Shown in pieces: positions 18,142-27,336 of a stretch of 64,000 bases of DNA. Positions within the stretch are counted from its first letter, which is position 1, and each line of letters starts with the position of its first letter. The DNA is from Thalassobaculum litoreum DSM 18839 (GTDB lineage Bacteria > Pseudomonadota > Alphaproteobacteria > Thalassobaculales > Thalassobaculaceae). Below the pieces are notes generated by a model. It worked only from the letters and a program-made list of their open reading frames with translations. It did not search any database and was not told where the DNA came from. The DNA lies in NCBI RefSeq assembly GCF_900102465.1, contig NZ_FNBW01000008.1, positions 186,001-250,000 of the forward strand, read 5' to 3'. A program made the translations under genes and the position numbers.

Positions 18142-18831
18142 ATGGAGGACCCGTCGATCGACGGCGTGACGCCGGAGCAGGCCGCCCCCCTCTGGCCGGA
18201 GGAGCAGCGGCCGCCCCGCCCGCAGGCGCTGTTCATCGCCTGCGGGGCGCTGGCCCGCGAGCTGGTCGACCTCAAGCGGATGACCGGTTGGGCCGAGCTG
18301 ACCATCACCTGCCTGCCGGCCCACTGGCACAACACGCCGCAGAAGATCGCCCCGGCGGTGCTGCGCAAGATCCGCGCGGCCGGCACGAAATACGACCGGG
18401 TCTACGTGCTGTACGGCGATTGCGGCACCGGCGGCGAGCTCGACCGGATGCTGGCGGCCGAAGGGGTGGAGCGGATTCCCGGCCCGCACTGCTATCAGAT
18501 GTTCGCCGGCACCGCCGCCTTCACCGAGATGGCGGATCGCGATCCGGGGCAGTTCTACCTGACCGACTATCTGGTCCGGCATTTCGACCGGCTGATCATC
18601 AAGGGGCTGGGTCTGGACCGATATCCGCAGCTTCTGCCGGATTATTTCGGCCACTACACCACCCTGGTCTATCTCGCCCAGACCGCCGATAGCCGGCTGC
18701 GCGACAAGGCGGTCAAGGCGGCCGAACGGCTCGGACTGGCTTTCGAGTACCGTCACGTGGGCTATGGCGAGATCGGCGATTTCGTTGCCGCGGCCGCCGG
18801 CCCAAACGTTCATCCGGTCGCAGCGCAGTAG
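18142..18831 (+). CDS. DUF1638 protein of a corrinoid operon
   Basis: A 229-residue cytoplasmic protein of a family without an assigned reaction. The N-terminal segment ALFIACGALARELVDL and the block YVLYGDCGTGGELD are family-like, and the conserved cysteines are in ACGAL, TCLPAHWHN and GDCGTGG. These, with the histidine-rich LPAHWHNTPQ, could bind a metal or cluster; that is inference. It starts 32 bases after the corrinoid protein gene with GGGAG upstream and ends 7 bases before the next gene, so it is inside the operon. The family is repeatedly found next to corrinoid methyltransferase genes, which suggests a role in methyl transfer or corrinoid maintenance. Confidence 0.85.
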   Translation: MEDPSIDGVTPEQAAPLWPEEQRPPRPQALFIACGALARELVDLKRMTGWAELTITCLPAHWHNTPQKIAPAVLRKIRAAGTKYDRVYVLYGDCGTGGELDRMLAAEGVERIPGPHCYQMFAGTAAFTEMADRDPGQFYLTDYLVRHFDRLIIKGLGLDRYPQLLPDYFGHYTTLVYLAQTADSRLRDKAVKAAERLGLAFEYRHVGYGEIGDFVAAAAGPNVHPVAAQ

Positions 18832-18838
18832 GTCCGCC

Positions 18839-19156
18839 ATGGCACACCTGGTCATCGTCTCCTGGCGCGACATCCCGGCCCAGGTCATCGTCGAGAAGGG
18901 CCGCGGCCGGCGGCGCGAGAGTGCCAAGGTCGAGTTGCCCAACCGCTTCATCGCCGCCATCGACGCCGCCGCCATGCGCGGCGGTGCCGAGGACTCCGAC
19001 GCCTATCTGGAGGAATGGACCCGCTCCGAGCCGGTCGCTGTCCCCGACGAGGACATGGAAGGCACAGCCAACGCCAAGGCGGCGGAGCTGGAAGGCGCAT
19101 ATCCGGCGGAGCGGCTGCGCGACCTGATCGGCAATGGGGGCAAAGAGCCCGGCTGA
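18839..19156 (+). CDS. Small 'virulence factor' family protein (Virulence_fact domain)
   Basis: A 105-residue protein with the family opening AHLVIVSWRDIPAQVIVEKGRGR and a charged C-terminus. The family name is historical and says nothing about pathogenicity here; members travel with corrinoid and DUF1638 genes. The ATG at 18839 is 7 bases after the preceding stop and is preferred over an in-frame upstream start that would overlap the DUF1638 gene. The C-terminal half is rich in Asp/Glu and is likely helical. Function unknown; a role as a small partner of corrinoid methyl transfer is inferred from context only. Confidence 0.8.
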   Translation: MAHLVIVSWRDIPAQVIVEKGRGRRRESAKVELPNRFIAAIDAAAMRGGAEDSDAYLEEWTRSEPVAVPDEDMEGTANAKAAELEGAYPAERLRDLIGNGGKEPG

Positions 19157-19219
19157 CCGATTGCGGCGGCCGGGCGGGCGCGGCAGACTGTGCGCCCCTT
19201 CCTCAGTGCGGATCCCCCG

Positions 19220-19945
19220 ATGTCCTCCACCCCCGCCCCGTCGCAAGATACGCTCGACAAGCTGCGTGCCGTGGGCACGGCCACCGTCTCCATGCAGCTT
19301 CTCAAGCGCGGCCTGCGCCATGTCTCCGTCAACGGCGTGAAGCCGCTGCGACCGGATCAGGGCTGCGTGGTCGGCCCGGCCTACACCCTGCGCTTCCTGC
19401 CGCTGCGCGAGGACCTGTCCGATCCGGCGGTGCTCGGTGCGCCGGGTTACGGCCCGCGGGTGGCGATCGAGACCTGTCCCGAGGGCGCGATCCTGGTGGT
19501 CGAGGCGCGCGGCATCGCCACCACCGGCACCATCGGCGACATCCTGACCGCCCGCCTCGCCAAGCGCGGGGTCGCCGGGATGGTGGTCGACGGCGCGGTG
19601 CGCGACGGCGCCGGCGTGTCGGCGACCGGCTTCGACGTGTGGTGCCTGGGTGCGGCCCCGCCGGCCAGCATCACCCAGCTCTCCGGCGGCGACGTGGAGA
19701 TCCCGGTGGCCTGCGGCGATGTCACCGTGTTTCCGGGCGACGTGATCGTCTGCGACGGCGACGGGGCGGTGGTGATCCCGGCCAAGCTCGCCGCCGAGGT
19801 GGCCGAGGATTCCGTCGAGCAGGACCGGTTCGAGCGCTGGGTCCAGGCCCGCGTTGAAGAGGGACGGGCGACCATCGGCCTCTACCCGCCGAACGCGGAG
19901 ACCAAGGCCGAGTATGAGGCCTGGAAGACTTCCGGCGGCCAGTGA
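19220..19945 (+). CDS. RraA family aldolase/decarboxylase-like protein
   Basis: A 241-residue protein of the RraA fold, whose enzymatic members are class II (metal-dependent) 4-hydroxy-4-methyl-2-oxoglutarate aldolases and oxaloacetate decarboxylases. The metal- and substrate-binding block GTIGDILTARLAKRGVAGMV and the loop VDGAVRDGAG, with the adjacent VFPGDVIVCDGDGAVVIP, match the enzymatic branch rather than the RNase E inhibitor. The start is uncertain: ATG 19220 (MSSTP) is chosen over GTG 19190; neither has a clear ribosome binding site. Its stop overlaps the glycerate kinase start (TGATG), so the two are coupled and probably act in one hydroxyacid pathway. A second RraA protein is at 33593-34240. 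Confidence 0.85.
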   Translation: MSSTPAPSQDTLDKLRAVGTATVSMQLLKRGLRHVSVNGVKPLRPDQGCVVGPAYTLRFLPLREDLSDPAVLGAPGYGPRVAIETCPEGAILVVEARGIATTGTIGDILTARLAKRGVAGMVVDGAVRDGAGVSATGFDVWCLGAAPPASITQLSGGDVEIPVACGDVTVFPGDVIVCDGDGAVVIPAKLAAEVAEDSVEQDRFERWVQARVEEGRATIGLYPPNAETKAEYEAWKTSGGQ

Positions 19946-21249
19946 TGAGCCTCGATCCGAACGACCTGCTGCGCCGGATGATGGACGCGGCGATCGCCGC
20001 CGCCGATCCGGCCCAGTGCCTGCCGCCGCACCTGCTGCCCCTGGCCCGCGCCGACCATAAGGGTCGCACGGTGGTGATCGGCGCCGGCAAGGCCGCCGCC
20101 TCCATGGCGTCGGCGGTGGAGAGCCTGTTCGCCGCCGAGGCGCCGGACTGCGGGCTGGAGGGTCTGGTGGTGACCCGCTACGGCCATGGCTGTGCGACCA
20201 CGTGGATCGAGGTGGTGGAGGCGTCCCATCCGGTGCCCGACGTCGCCGGCCGCGACGCCGCCCGGCGCATTCTGGACCTGGTGTCCGGCCTGGGTTCCGA
20301 GGACCGGGTGATCGCGCTGATCTCCGGCGGTGGCTCGGCCCTGCTGACCCTGCCGATGGACGGGGTGAGCCTGGAGGACAAGCAGGCGGTGAACCGCGAC
20401 CTGCTGAAAAGCGGGGCGACGATCCATGAGATGAACGCGGTGCGCAAGCACCTGTCGGCGATCAAGGGTGGGCGTCTCGCGGCCGCCGCGGCCCCGGCGG
20501 CGCTGCACGCCTTCCTCATCTCCGACGTGCCGGGCGACGACCCGGACGTGATCGCCTCGGGCCCGACCGTGGCCGATACCAGCACCCTGGCCGATGCCAA
20601 GGCGGTGCTGAGGAAATACGCGATCACCCCGCCGGAGAGCGTGGCCAAGGCGCTGGACGATGCGGCGAACGAAACGCCGAAGCCGGGCGACGCGGTGCTG
20701 GGCAAGGCGGAGACGGTGATGGCCGCCCGGCCGCAGGCCTCGCTGGAGGCGGCGGCGGAAATCGCGCGCGCCGCCGGCGTGACCCCGGTGATCCTGGGCG
20801 ATGCCATCGAGGGCGAGTCCCGCGACGTGGCCACCGTCATGGCCGGTATCGCCGCCCAGGTCGCGCGTCACGGCCAGCCGGCGGCGGCCCCCTGCGTGCT
20901 GCTGTCCGGCGGTGAGACCACGGTGACGGTGCGCGGCGACGGGCGGGGCGGGCGCAATGCCGAGTTCCTCTGCGCCTTCGCGGTGACGCTGAAACGCCGG
21001 ATGCCGGAGCTGGCCGACCGGATCGCGGCCTTGGCCTGCGACACGGACGGGATCGACGGCACCGAGGACAATGCCGGGGTGCTGTTCGTGCCGGGGGATC
21101 TGGAGCGGGCCGAGATGGCCGGCATCGACCTGGTCGGGCATCTGGAGAACAACGACGGCTACAGTGCCTTCGCCGCCCTCGACCGGCTGATCGTGACCGG
21201 GCCGACCCTGACCAACGTGAACGATTTCCGCGCGGTGCTGATCCTGTAG
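19945..21249 (+). CDS. Glycerate 2-kinase (DUF4147/MOFRL family)
   Basis: A 434-residue cytoplasmic kinase that phosphorylates D-glycerate to 2-phosphoglycerate using ATP; some homologues were annotated as hydroxypyruvate reductase (TtuD). Residues ~1-230 are the DUF4147 domain with SGGGSALLTLP, the glycine-rich ATP/substrate loop. Residues ~305-425 are the MOFRL domain with LLSGGETTVTVRGDGRGGRN. It overlaps the RraA gene by one base at TGATG, so ATG 19945 is used rather than GTG 19942. With the serine-glyoxylate aminotransferase gene at 29045 it could feed C2/C1 units into 2-phosphoglycerate, but the genes are unlinked in operon terms. It converges with a PAS gene four bases downstream. Confidence 0.92.
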   Translation: MSLDPNDLLRRMMDAAIAAADPAQCLPPHLLPLARADHKGRTVVIGAGKAAASMASAVESLFAAEAPDCGLEGLVVTRYGHGCATTWIEVVEASHPVPDVAGRDAARRILDLVSGLGSEDRVIALISGGGSALLTLPMDGVSLEDKQAVNRDLLKSGATIHEMNAVRKHLSAIKGGRLAAAAAPAALHAFLISDVPGDDPDVIASGPTVADTSTLADAKAVLRKYAITPPESVAKALDDAANETPKPGDAVLGKAETVMAARPQASLEAAAEIARAAGVTPVILGDAIEGESRDVATVMAGIAAQVARHGQPAAAPCVLLSGGETTVTVRGDGRGGRNAEFLCAFAVTLKRRMPELADRIAALACDTDGIDGTEDNAGVLFVPGDLERAEMAGIDLVGHLENNDGYSAFAALDRLIVTGPTLTNVNDFRAVLIL

Positions 21250-21253
21250 AGAC

Positions 21254-21844
21254 CTACAGCACCCAGCGCCGGGCCTGGGGCAGGCGCTTGGTCTCGATGC
21301 CGGAGATCAGGTCGAACTCGATCAGCGAGATGACCTGCCCGTCCCCCTGCGCCGTGCGGAAGGGAACGGCGATCTGACGCACCGACTTGCAGATGCTGCT
21401 GCGTCCGACATAGGGCAGGGCACAGCCGATCATGCAGCCCTGGCGCAGGGTTTCCATGTAGAGGGTGTGGATGCGGTTGCCGGGGCCGTGACCGTCGATC
21501 TCCGAGGTCTTCAGGCCGGTATAGGAGCGCCGGGTGAAGATATCGACGCCGGTGCCGAGCAGCCGGTAGCGGAACTCGTCGCCGCCCAGGTGCTCAAGCA
21601 CGATCAGGTAGGCCAGCAGTGCCGGGATTCTCGTCGGGTCGAAATCCGACCGGTCTGGCACACCGCCCGCAGCGTCGGCCAGGGACAGCCAATAGCGCCC
21701 GAACTGGCCGATATCGTCGTCGCCGAGATCCTCCGCAGAAATCGGGCCGGGCCACAAGGCGGGAACGCGCGACAGATCGGCGTCCTGAGGGTGCGGCGTT
21801 TCCGCGATTGCGGCCTCCTGAAATGGAAGGATCGGCTCGGGCAT
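21254..21844 (-). CDS. PAS domain protein (PAS_5 type)
   Basis: A 196-residue single-domain protein of the same type as the one at 14020-14601. The shared blocks are IPALLAYLIVLEHLGGDEFRYRLLGTGV (split: LIVLEHLGGDEFRYRLLGTG) and a later charged beta segment. No kinase, cyclase or regulator domain is attached. The start ATG 21844 has no strong ribosome binding site. It lies 36 bases downstream of the thiolase gene on the same strand and may be expressed from that promoter. Role unknown; sensing of a cofactor or small ligand is a family-level guess. Confidence 0.75.
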   Translation of the reverse strand: MPEPILPFQEAAIAETPHPQDADLSRVPALWPGPISAEDLGDDDIGQFGRYWLSLADAAGGVPDRSDFDPTRIPALLAYLIVLEHLGGDEFRYRLLGTGVDIFTRRSYTGLKTSEIDGHGPGNRIHTLYMETLRQGCMIGCALPYVGRSSICKSVRQIAVPFRTAQGDGQVISLIEFDLISGIETKRLPQARRWVL

Positions 21845-21880
21845 CGGGCGCCCGAGCCGATGGCGTCCTAGCCGGTGGCG

Positions 21881-23068
21881 TCAGAGCCGCTCAAGCAGAA
21901 CGGCCATGCCCTGACCGGCACCCATACACATGGACAGGATAGCATAGCGCTGGCCGGTGTCCTCCAGATGCTGCATCGCCACCAGCGCCATCCGCACGCC
22001 GGTCGCTCCCGGCGGGTGGCCGATGGAGATGCCGCCGCCATAGAGGTTGGTGATATCGCGCGGCACGCCCAGCTCCTTCTCGGCATGCAGGTTCACCACC
22101 GCGAAGGCCTCGTTGATCTCGTAGTAGTCGATGTCGGAGGCTTTCAGCCCGCGCTTCTCCCACAGGGCGCGGATCGCCGGCACCGGGCCGCAGCCCATGA
22201 TGCGCGGCGGCACGCCGACGATCGCCCAGTCGACCAGACGGACCCGAGGCCGAACGCCTTCGGCCTCCAGCGCCGCGCGGTCGCCGACCACCACCCAGGC
22301 GGCCCCGTCGGTCACGCCCGAGGAGTTGCCCGGCGTCACCTGTCCACCCTTGCGGAACACCGGCTTCAGGGCGCCGAGCTTCTCCACCGTGACCGAGGGG
22401 CGCGGAAACTCGTCCATCTCCATCAGCCGCGTGCCCTTGCGGCCCTCCGGCACCTCGATCGGGGCGATCTGCCGGGCCAGGAAGCCGCTCTCCATCGCGG
22501 CACCCGCGCGCTGCTGGGACATCACGCCCCAGGCGTCCATGTCCTCGCGCCGGTACTGGAAATCTTCCGTCAGGTTCTCCGCCGTCGCCCCCATGAGGCC
22601 ATGGCCGAAGGGGTCTGAATAGGCCCACTCGACCGTATCCTCCAGGGACTGCTGGCCGCGCGTCACGCCCCAGCGCATGCCGGTCTGGGCGTAGGCGCCG
22701 CGCGAGAAGTTCTCGCCGCCGCCGGCGATGGCGATCGAGGAATGGCCCGACATGATCTGCTGGGCCGCGGTCAGGATCGCCTGGGTGCCGGATCCGCAGG
22801 CCCGGTTCACGCCCAGGGCGCAGCTGCTGTCGGGCATGCCGATGTTCAGCGCCGCGACCCGCCCGACATAGTAGCCGTCGGGATCGACCGGCAGCACGTT
22901 GCCCCAGACCGCGTGATCGATCCTCTCCGGGTTCAGGCCGGCCTCCTCGACGCAGGCCTTGGCCGCGTGGGTTGCCAGGGTCGACAGGGGAATGTCCTTC
23001 AGCGATTTGCCGAAGTCGCCGAACGGCGTGCGCTTGCCGCCGGCGATGACGATCTCTTGAGCGGGCAT
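21881..23068 (-). CDS. Acetyl-CoA C-acyltransferase (thiolase)
   Basis: A 395-residue enzyme that condenses two acyl-CoA or cleaves a 3-ketoacyl-CoA. The nucleophile is C91 in ALGVNRACGSGTQAI. The catalytic histidine is in SIGHPPGATG and the second cysteine in LSMCMGAGQG, close to the C-terminus. The ATG at 23068 has GGAGGACC upstream; an in-frame extension to 23125 adds residues with no homologous look. It could be a biosynthetic acetoacetyl-CoA or degradative thiolase; there is no PHB or beta-oxidation operon beside it. The PAS gene follows 36 bases later. Confidence 0.93.
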   Translation of the reverse strand: MPAQEIVIAGGKRTPFGDFGKSLKDIPLSTLATHAAKACVEEAGLNPERIDHAVWGNVLPVDPDGYYVGRVAALNIGMPDSSCALGVNRACGSGTQAILTAAQQIMSGHSSIAIAGGGENFSRGAYAQTGMRWGVTRGQQSLEDTVEWAYSDPFGHGLMGATAENLTEDFQYRREDMDAWGVMSQQRAGAAMESGFLARQIAPIEVPEGRKGTRLMEMDEFPRPSVTVEKLGALKPVFRKGGQVTPGNSSGVTDGAAWVVVGDRAALEAEGVRPRVRLVDWAIVGVPPRIMGCGPVPAIRALWEKRGLKASDIDYYEINEAFAVVNLHAEKELGVPRDITNLYGGGISIGHPPGATGVRMALVAMQHLEDTGQRYAILSMCMGAGQGMAVLLERL

Positions 23069-23176
23069 CTGGTCCTCCGTGATCCATATGTCGCGCACAG
23101 TGGCGCGGCGGCGGTCGGAGGACAAGCCGGGGAAACCGCCGCAACCTGGCCTGCCGGAACGCCAGGTCGCGGCCGG

Positions 23177-24169
23177 TCAGCGCTCCGTTGCGTCGTCCGG
23201 TTTCCGCAGGCCGAGCGCGGTGCGGATGTCGTCGTAGAACATCTCGCCCAGCACGAAGCCCGTGATCGCCAGGATGGCCAGGAGCTGCGGCACGGTGATG
23301 GTGTCGCCGAGGATGAAATAGGCCAGGAAGGCGGCGATCACCGGCTTCAGGAAGAACAGGTAATTGCCGCGTGCCGGGTCGGGCACGTTGCCGAGGCCCC
23401 ACAGCCACAGGATGAAGCCGATGCAGGTGTTCCACACACCGAGCGTGATCAGCGCCGCCGCCTGGTCGCCCGGCCGGTCGAACAGGGTGGTCGGGTCGAC
23501 CCAGATCCCCCACAGGAAACCGGCGACGAACCACATGGCGACCGCGCCCAGGGCGAAGGTGTAGGTGGTCATGCGGATGGCGCCGTACTGCTTGATCAGC
23601 GGGCGGACCAGCACGAGGTAGAAGGCGCCGACGATGGCGCAGCCGACGGCCAGCAGGATGCCGGGCAGCGAGCTCTCGCCACCGTCCAGCCGGTCGAGCA
23701 CGCCGTCGGTCAGCAGGAACAGGCAGCCGAGGAAGGCGCCGATGCCGCTGACCAGCTTCGGCGCGGTGATCGTCGTCCCGTCGACGATCCGCAGGACGAA
23801 GACCACGAAGATCGGCATGGTGGTCACCATGGTCGCCACCTGCACCACGCTGGCGTAGTCCAGCGCCCAGTGGAACAGGAACTGGGCGAAGGCCATGCCG
23901 AAGACCGACAGGCCGACCACGGCGAGGAAGTTCTCGCGCAGCGGTGTGACCAGATCGCGGGTCTGCGCCCGGCTCAGCGAGACCAGCACCAGCGCCGCCC
24001 CGCCCAGCATGAAGCGCCAGACCGTGACTTCGGCGCCCTGGAGCTGGGTCAGCTTGACCACGAACTCGCTCGAGGCGTGGCCGCACACCCCGGCAAAGGC
24101 CGCGAGATAGGCGAGCAGGGCCAGGGGGCGCGCCGGGCCTGTCCCCGCCGCGCCGTTGTTCGAACTCAT
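23177..24169 (-). CDS. DMT superfamily (EamA) transporter
   Basis: A 330-residue inner-membrane protein with about ten hydrophobic segments in two EamA repeats (residues ~18-150 and ~165-300). Transported substrate cannot be read from the sequence; family members export or import amino acids and other small metabolites. The highly charged C-terminus (ALGLRKPDDATER) is cytoplasmic-looking. It stops 108 bases before the thiolase gene on the same strand. It is divergent from the pyruvate kinase gene across 143 bases. Confidence 0.88.
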   Translation of the reverse strand: MSSNNGAAGTGPARPLALLAYLAAFAGVCGHASSEFVVKLTQLQGAEVTVWRFMLGGAALVLVSLSRAQTRDLVTPLRENFLAVVGLSVFGMAFAQFLFHWALDYASVVQVATMVTTMPIFVVFVLRIVDGTTITAPKLVSGIGAFLGCLFLLTDGVLDRLDGGESSLPGILLAVGCAIVGAFYLVLVRPLIKQYGAIRMTTYTFALGAVAMWFVAGFLWGIWVDPTTLFDRPGDQAAALITLGVWNTCIGFILWLWGLGNVPDPARGNYLFFLKPVIAAFLAYFILGDTITVPQLLAILAITGFVLGEMFYDDIRTALGLRKPDDATER

Positions 24170-24312
24170 GATCGTCCTCCGGCTTATTCGTTGCCTAGCA
24201 GACTATTGGATGGGCAACGGTCTGGAAAGACCCGCGTTGATCGTCCTTTGGACCGATCGGTGCGTCCTCGTTATGCTTACGTTTGTCATCAATCCATGCG
24301 ATGTCTTTGCCC

Positions 24313-25728
24313 ATGAGACGCTTCCGAAGCACCAAGATCGTCGCAACGCTGGGACCCGCCAGTTCTGACGCCGATATGATCCGCCATCTGTTCGAGGCAG
24401 GGGTGGATGTCTTCCGCTTTAACTTCTCCCACGGCAGTCACGAGGACCACCAGAAGCGCTGCGACATCGTCCGCGCTCTGGAGGCCGAGTCCGGCCGGCC
24501 GATCGCCATCATGGCCGATCTGCAGGGACCGAAACTGCGCATCGGCACCTTTCCCGACGGCCCGATCGAGCTGAAGACCGGCGATAAATTCCGCCTGGAG
24601 CTGAAGGACGGTACCGGCACGCAGAAGCGGGTGACCCTGCCCCATCCGGAAATCTTCGCCGCCCTGGAGGCGGGCACCGACCTGCTGCTGGACGACGGCA
24701 AGGTGCGCCTGCGGGTGGTGAAATGCGACGACAAGTCGGCCGACACCGAGGTGATCACCGGCGGTCCGCTGTCCGACCGCAAGGGCGTGAACGTGCCCGG
24801 CGTCGTCGTGCCGCTCTCGGCGCTGACGCCGAAGGACCAGGACGACATGCGCTTCGCCCTGGACATGGGGGCGGACTGGATCGCCCTGTCCTTCGTGCAG
24901 CGTCCGGAGGACGTGGCGGAGGCGCGCAAGCTGATCGCCGGCCGGGCGTCGGTGCTGGTGAAGCTGGAGAAGCCGGCCGCCATCGAACAGCTCGACCAGA
25001 TCGTCGAAATCTCGGATGCGGTGATGGTCGCGCGCGGCGATCTGGGCGTGGAGCTGCCGCCGGAGCAGGTGCCGCCGATCCAGAAGCGGATCGTCCGGCT
25101 GTGCCGGTCGCTCGGCAAGCCGGTGATCGTCGCCACCCAGATGCTGGACAGCATGGTCTACGCGCCGTCCCCGACCCGGGCCGAGGCCTCGGACGTGGCG
25201 ACGGCCGTCTACGACAACGCGGATGCGGTGATGCTCTCGGCCGAGACGGCGGCGGGCAAATATCCGATCGAGGCCGTGACGATGATGAACCAGATCATCC
25301 GCACGGTGGAGAGCGACGACTTCTATCTCGCCGCCGCCCATGCCAATCAGCCGGTGCCCGACCGCACCGTGTCCGACGCGATGACCCTGGCGGCGCGCGA
25401 GGTGGCTGAAGCGATCGACGCGGGCTGCATCGTCACCTACACGACGTCGGGCTCGACCACCATCCGTGCCTCGCGCGAGCGGCCGACGGTGCCGATCCTG
25501 TGCATCACTTCCTCGATGAAGACCGCCCGGCGCCTGGCCATGGCCTGGGGTGTCCACGCGGTCGCCATCGCCCAGGAGGAGCGGTTCTCCGCCATCGTCC
25601 AGCGCGCCACAGAGGTGGCCAAGAGCGAGGGCTTCGCGGGGACCGGCGACAAGGTCGTGATCACCGCCGGCGTGCCCATGGGCAAGCCGGGGTCGACCAA
25701 CGTGCTGCGGGTGGAACGGATACCCTAA
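24313..25728 (+). CDS. pyk: Pyruvate kinase
   Basis: A 471-residue glycolytic enzyme that converts phosphoenolpyruvate and ADP to pyruvate and ATP. It opens with RSTKIVATLGPASSD, carries RFNFSHGSHEDH, the catalytic and metal-binding VKLEKPAAIEQLDQI and VMVARGDLGVELPPEQVP (the latter diagnostic), and then KPVIVATQMLDSM. Length is typical. The start is uncertain: ATG 24313 best matches homologues; ATG 24301 and TTG 24283 are in frame, and no clear ribosome binding site is present for any. Ends just before a palindromic repeat that carries an inserted element. Confidence 0.96.
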   Translation: MRRFRSTKIVATLGPASSDADMIRHLFEAGVDVFRFNFSHGSHEDHQKRCDIVRALEAESGRPIAIMADLQGPKLRIGTFPDGPIELKTGDKFRLELKDGTGTQKRVTLPHPEIFAALEAGTDLLLDDGKVRLRVVKCDDKSADTEVITGGPLSDRKGVNVPGVVVPLSALTPKDQDDMRFALDMGADWIALSFVQRPEDVAEARKLIAGRASVLVKLEKPAAIEQLDQIVEISDAVMVARGDLGVELPPEQVPPIQKRIVRLCRSLGKPVIVATQMLDSMVYAPSPTRAEASDVATAVYDNADAVMLSAETAAGKYPIEAVTMMNQIIRTVESDDFYLAAAHANQPVPDRTVSDAMTLAAREVAEAIDAGCIVTYTTSGSTTIRASRERPTVPILCITSSMKTARRLAMAWGVHAVAIAQEERFSAIVQRATEVAKSEGFAGTGDKVVITAGVPMGKPGSTNVLRVERIP

Positions 25729-25748
25729 GCCTTAGGTAGATCCCCAAA

Positions 25749-25997
25749 CGTCATCCCGGCGAGCTCCGGGCCGGACCCGGAGGTCGGCCGGGACCCAGAC
25801 TGTGCGGATGCCGGGTCCCGGTCGGCACTCGGATCTAGAGCCAAATCCGACCATATCGAATCATTTCATGATTCGATATGGTCGGTGAATTTGTCTCTAA
25901 AACAATGAGATAGAGCAGATTCACGCACGCCGACGCGATCACGAAGTGATCCCGTCACCGCACGATCTGCTCTAGTCCGGGCGCCACCGGGATGACG
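25749..25997. repeat. GC-rich palindromic intergenic repeat, copy 3 (interrupted)
   Basis: The outer arms are CGTCATCCCGG at 25749-25759 and CCGGGATGACG at 25987-25997. The repeat spans 249 bases instead of the ~110 of its intact relatives because a separate element (25835-25975) sits inside it. It lies between convergent pyk and the methyltransferase gene. Confidence 0.85.
25835..25975. mobile_element. MITE-like element nested in the palindromic repeat
   Basis: 141 bases of lower GC content bounded by inverted termini CTAGAGC (25835-25841) and GCTCTAG (25969-25975). Internally it has an 18-base perfect hairpin CCGACCATATCGAATCAT / ATGATTCGATATGGTCGG around TTC (25847-25885). A second imperfect stem-loop with AGCAGAT...ATCTGCT covers the right part. 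It has no coding capacity. It interrupts the surrounding repeat, so it arrived later. CTAG at both ends may be part of the termini or a target duplication. Confidence 0.7.
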
Positions 25998-26022
25998 GGA
26001 AGAGGTGACGGGTTGGGTCGCC

Positions 26023-27051
26023 TCAGCCCGGCTTGCGGGCGGTCATCACCCGGGTCATGCCGGGGATGAGGTCGTCGTCGATCTCGATCTCGAACCCGGC
26101 CTTCTTCAGGTGCTTCTCCACGAAGCCCGGGGTCATGCCGACACCGTCCGGCGTGTAGACCATGTGCTGGAGCTGCCACAGCGCCGCCAGGGCCGGGCCC
26201 TTGCGGTCGTCGGTCACCATGAAGTCGTGGATCGCGATCAGCCCGCCCGGCTTCAGCACCCGGAACGCATCGGAGCACAGCTTGTCGATCGCCTCCTCCG
26301 GCACGCCGGAGAACAGATAGCTCATCAGCACGATGTCCTGGTCGTTCGGCCAGTTCGCGTTGGTGCCGTCGCCGGCGACGAAGTCGATCCGGTCCGACAT
26401 CTCCTCCTCGGCGACGAAGGTCTTGCCGACCTCGATCACGTTGGGGAAGTCGAGCACCGTGGCGTGCAGTTTCGGGAAGCGCTTGCAGAACATGATGGAG
26501 AACGCGCCGGAGCCGCCGCCGACATCAAGCATCGAGCCGACATCCTCGGAGACCGCGCCTTCCTTGAGCAGGCGCTTGGCCATCACCGCGCCCGGGCCGA
26601 GCGAGCCGGAATGCTGCGAGCGGCTGAACAGCTCGGCATGGTGCCGGTCGGCCATCCAGGACGCGTAGTCCGGATACTCGATGTCGTCGGTGTCGCCGAG
26701 CAGAACCTTGTCCAGGTTCTCCATGAACGGATACATCTGGCGATCGATCTGGAAGCGCAGGTAATCGCCGAAATAGTTGGTGTTGTCGCGCACCAGATAG
26801 GCGTCGCTGGCCGGCGCGTTGGCGATCTTGCCGTCGTTGCGGGTGAGCAGGCCGACCGAGACCAGGGCCGTCACCAGCGTCTGCATGCGCTGCGCGGGCA
26901 CCTTCGTCGCCGCCGCCAGATCCGTGATCGATTTCGGGCCGTCGGACAGTGCCCCGAACACGTCCACATGCAGGGCCGCGAACAGAGCCTTCGACGCCAT
27001 GAACCCGAAGGCGAGCTCGGAAATGTCCTCGGCGGATTCGATCGGTTTCAC
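26023..27051 (-). CDS. SAM-dependent O-methyltransferase (acetylserotonin/caffeoyl-type, dimerisation plus methyltransferase)
   Basis: A 342-residue enzyme. Residues ~15-85 form a winged-helix dimerisation domain (LAAATKVPAQRMQTLVTALV). The methyltransferase domain carries the SAM-binding motif SMLDVGGGSGAFS at 173-185. Family members methylate small hydroxylated aromatics or polyketides, also bacteriochlorophyll precursors (BchU); the substrate here is unknown. The start is GTG 27051 with AGGAGG ten bases upstream. It converges with pyk and is divergent from the dienelactone hydrolase gene across 285 bases. Confidence 0.88.
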   Translation of the reverse strand: MKPIESAEDISELAFGFMASKALFAALHVDVFGALSDGPKSITDLAAATKVPAQRMQTLVTALVSVGLLTRNDGKIANAPASDAYLVRDNTNYFGDYLRFQIDRQMYPFMENLDKVLLGDTDDIEYPDYASWMADRHHAELFSRSQHSGSLGPGAVMAKRLLKEGAVSEDVGSMLDVGGGSGAFSIMFCKRFPKLHATVLDFPNVIEVGKTFVAEEEMSDRIDFVAGDGTNANWPNDQDIVLMSYLFSGVPEEAIDKLCSDAFRVLKPGGLIAIHDFMVTDDRKGPALAALWQLQHMVYTPDGVGMTPGFVEKHLKKAGFEIEIDDDLIPGMTRVMTARKPG

Positions 27052-27336
27052 GGGAGTATTCCTCCTGGGTCGTTGATGGGACGTTCGGATTTGCGCGTGT
27101 TGCAGCGCAGCAGAACCTTAACCGATGCGCGTCCCGGACCAAACCCCGAATGTAGTGAAACCGACATTTCGGCGGATTCACGTCGCTGGGAGAACAGTGT
27201 AAACCCCTTTGCGCGTTGGGATTTTGTCAATCTGCTGCTCGGTTCGGCTTGAGAAACGGCGGACGGGTCTCATTTGACTCTTCAGGCGAAACACCGACCT
27301 TGTTCCCACCGACCGCGTTACAGGGAGACCCAACCC

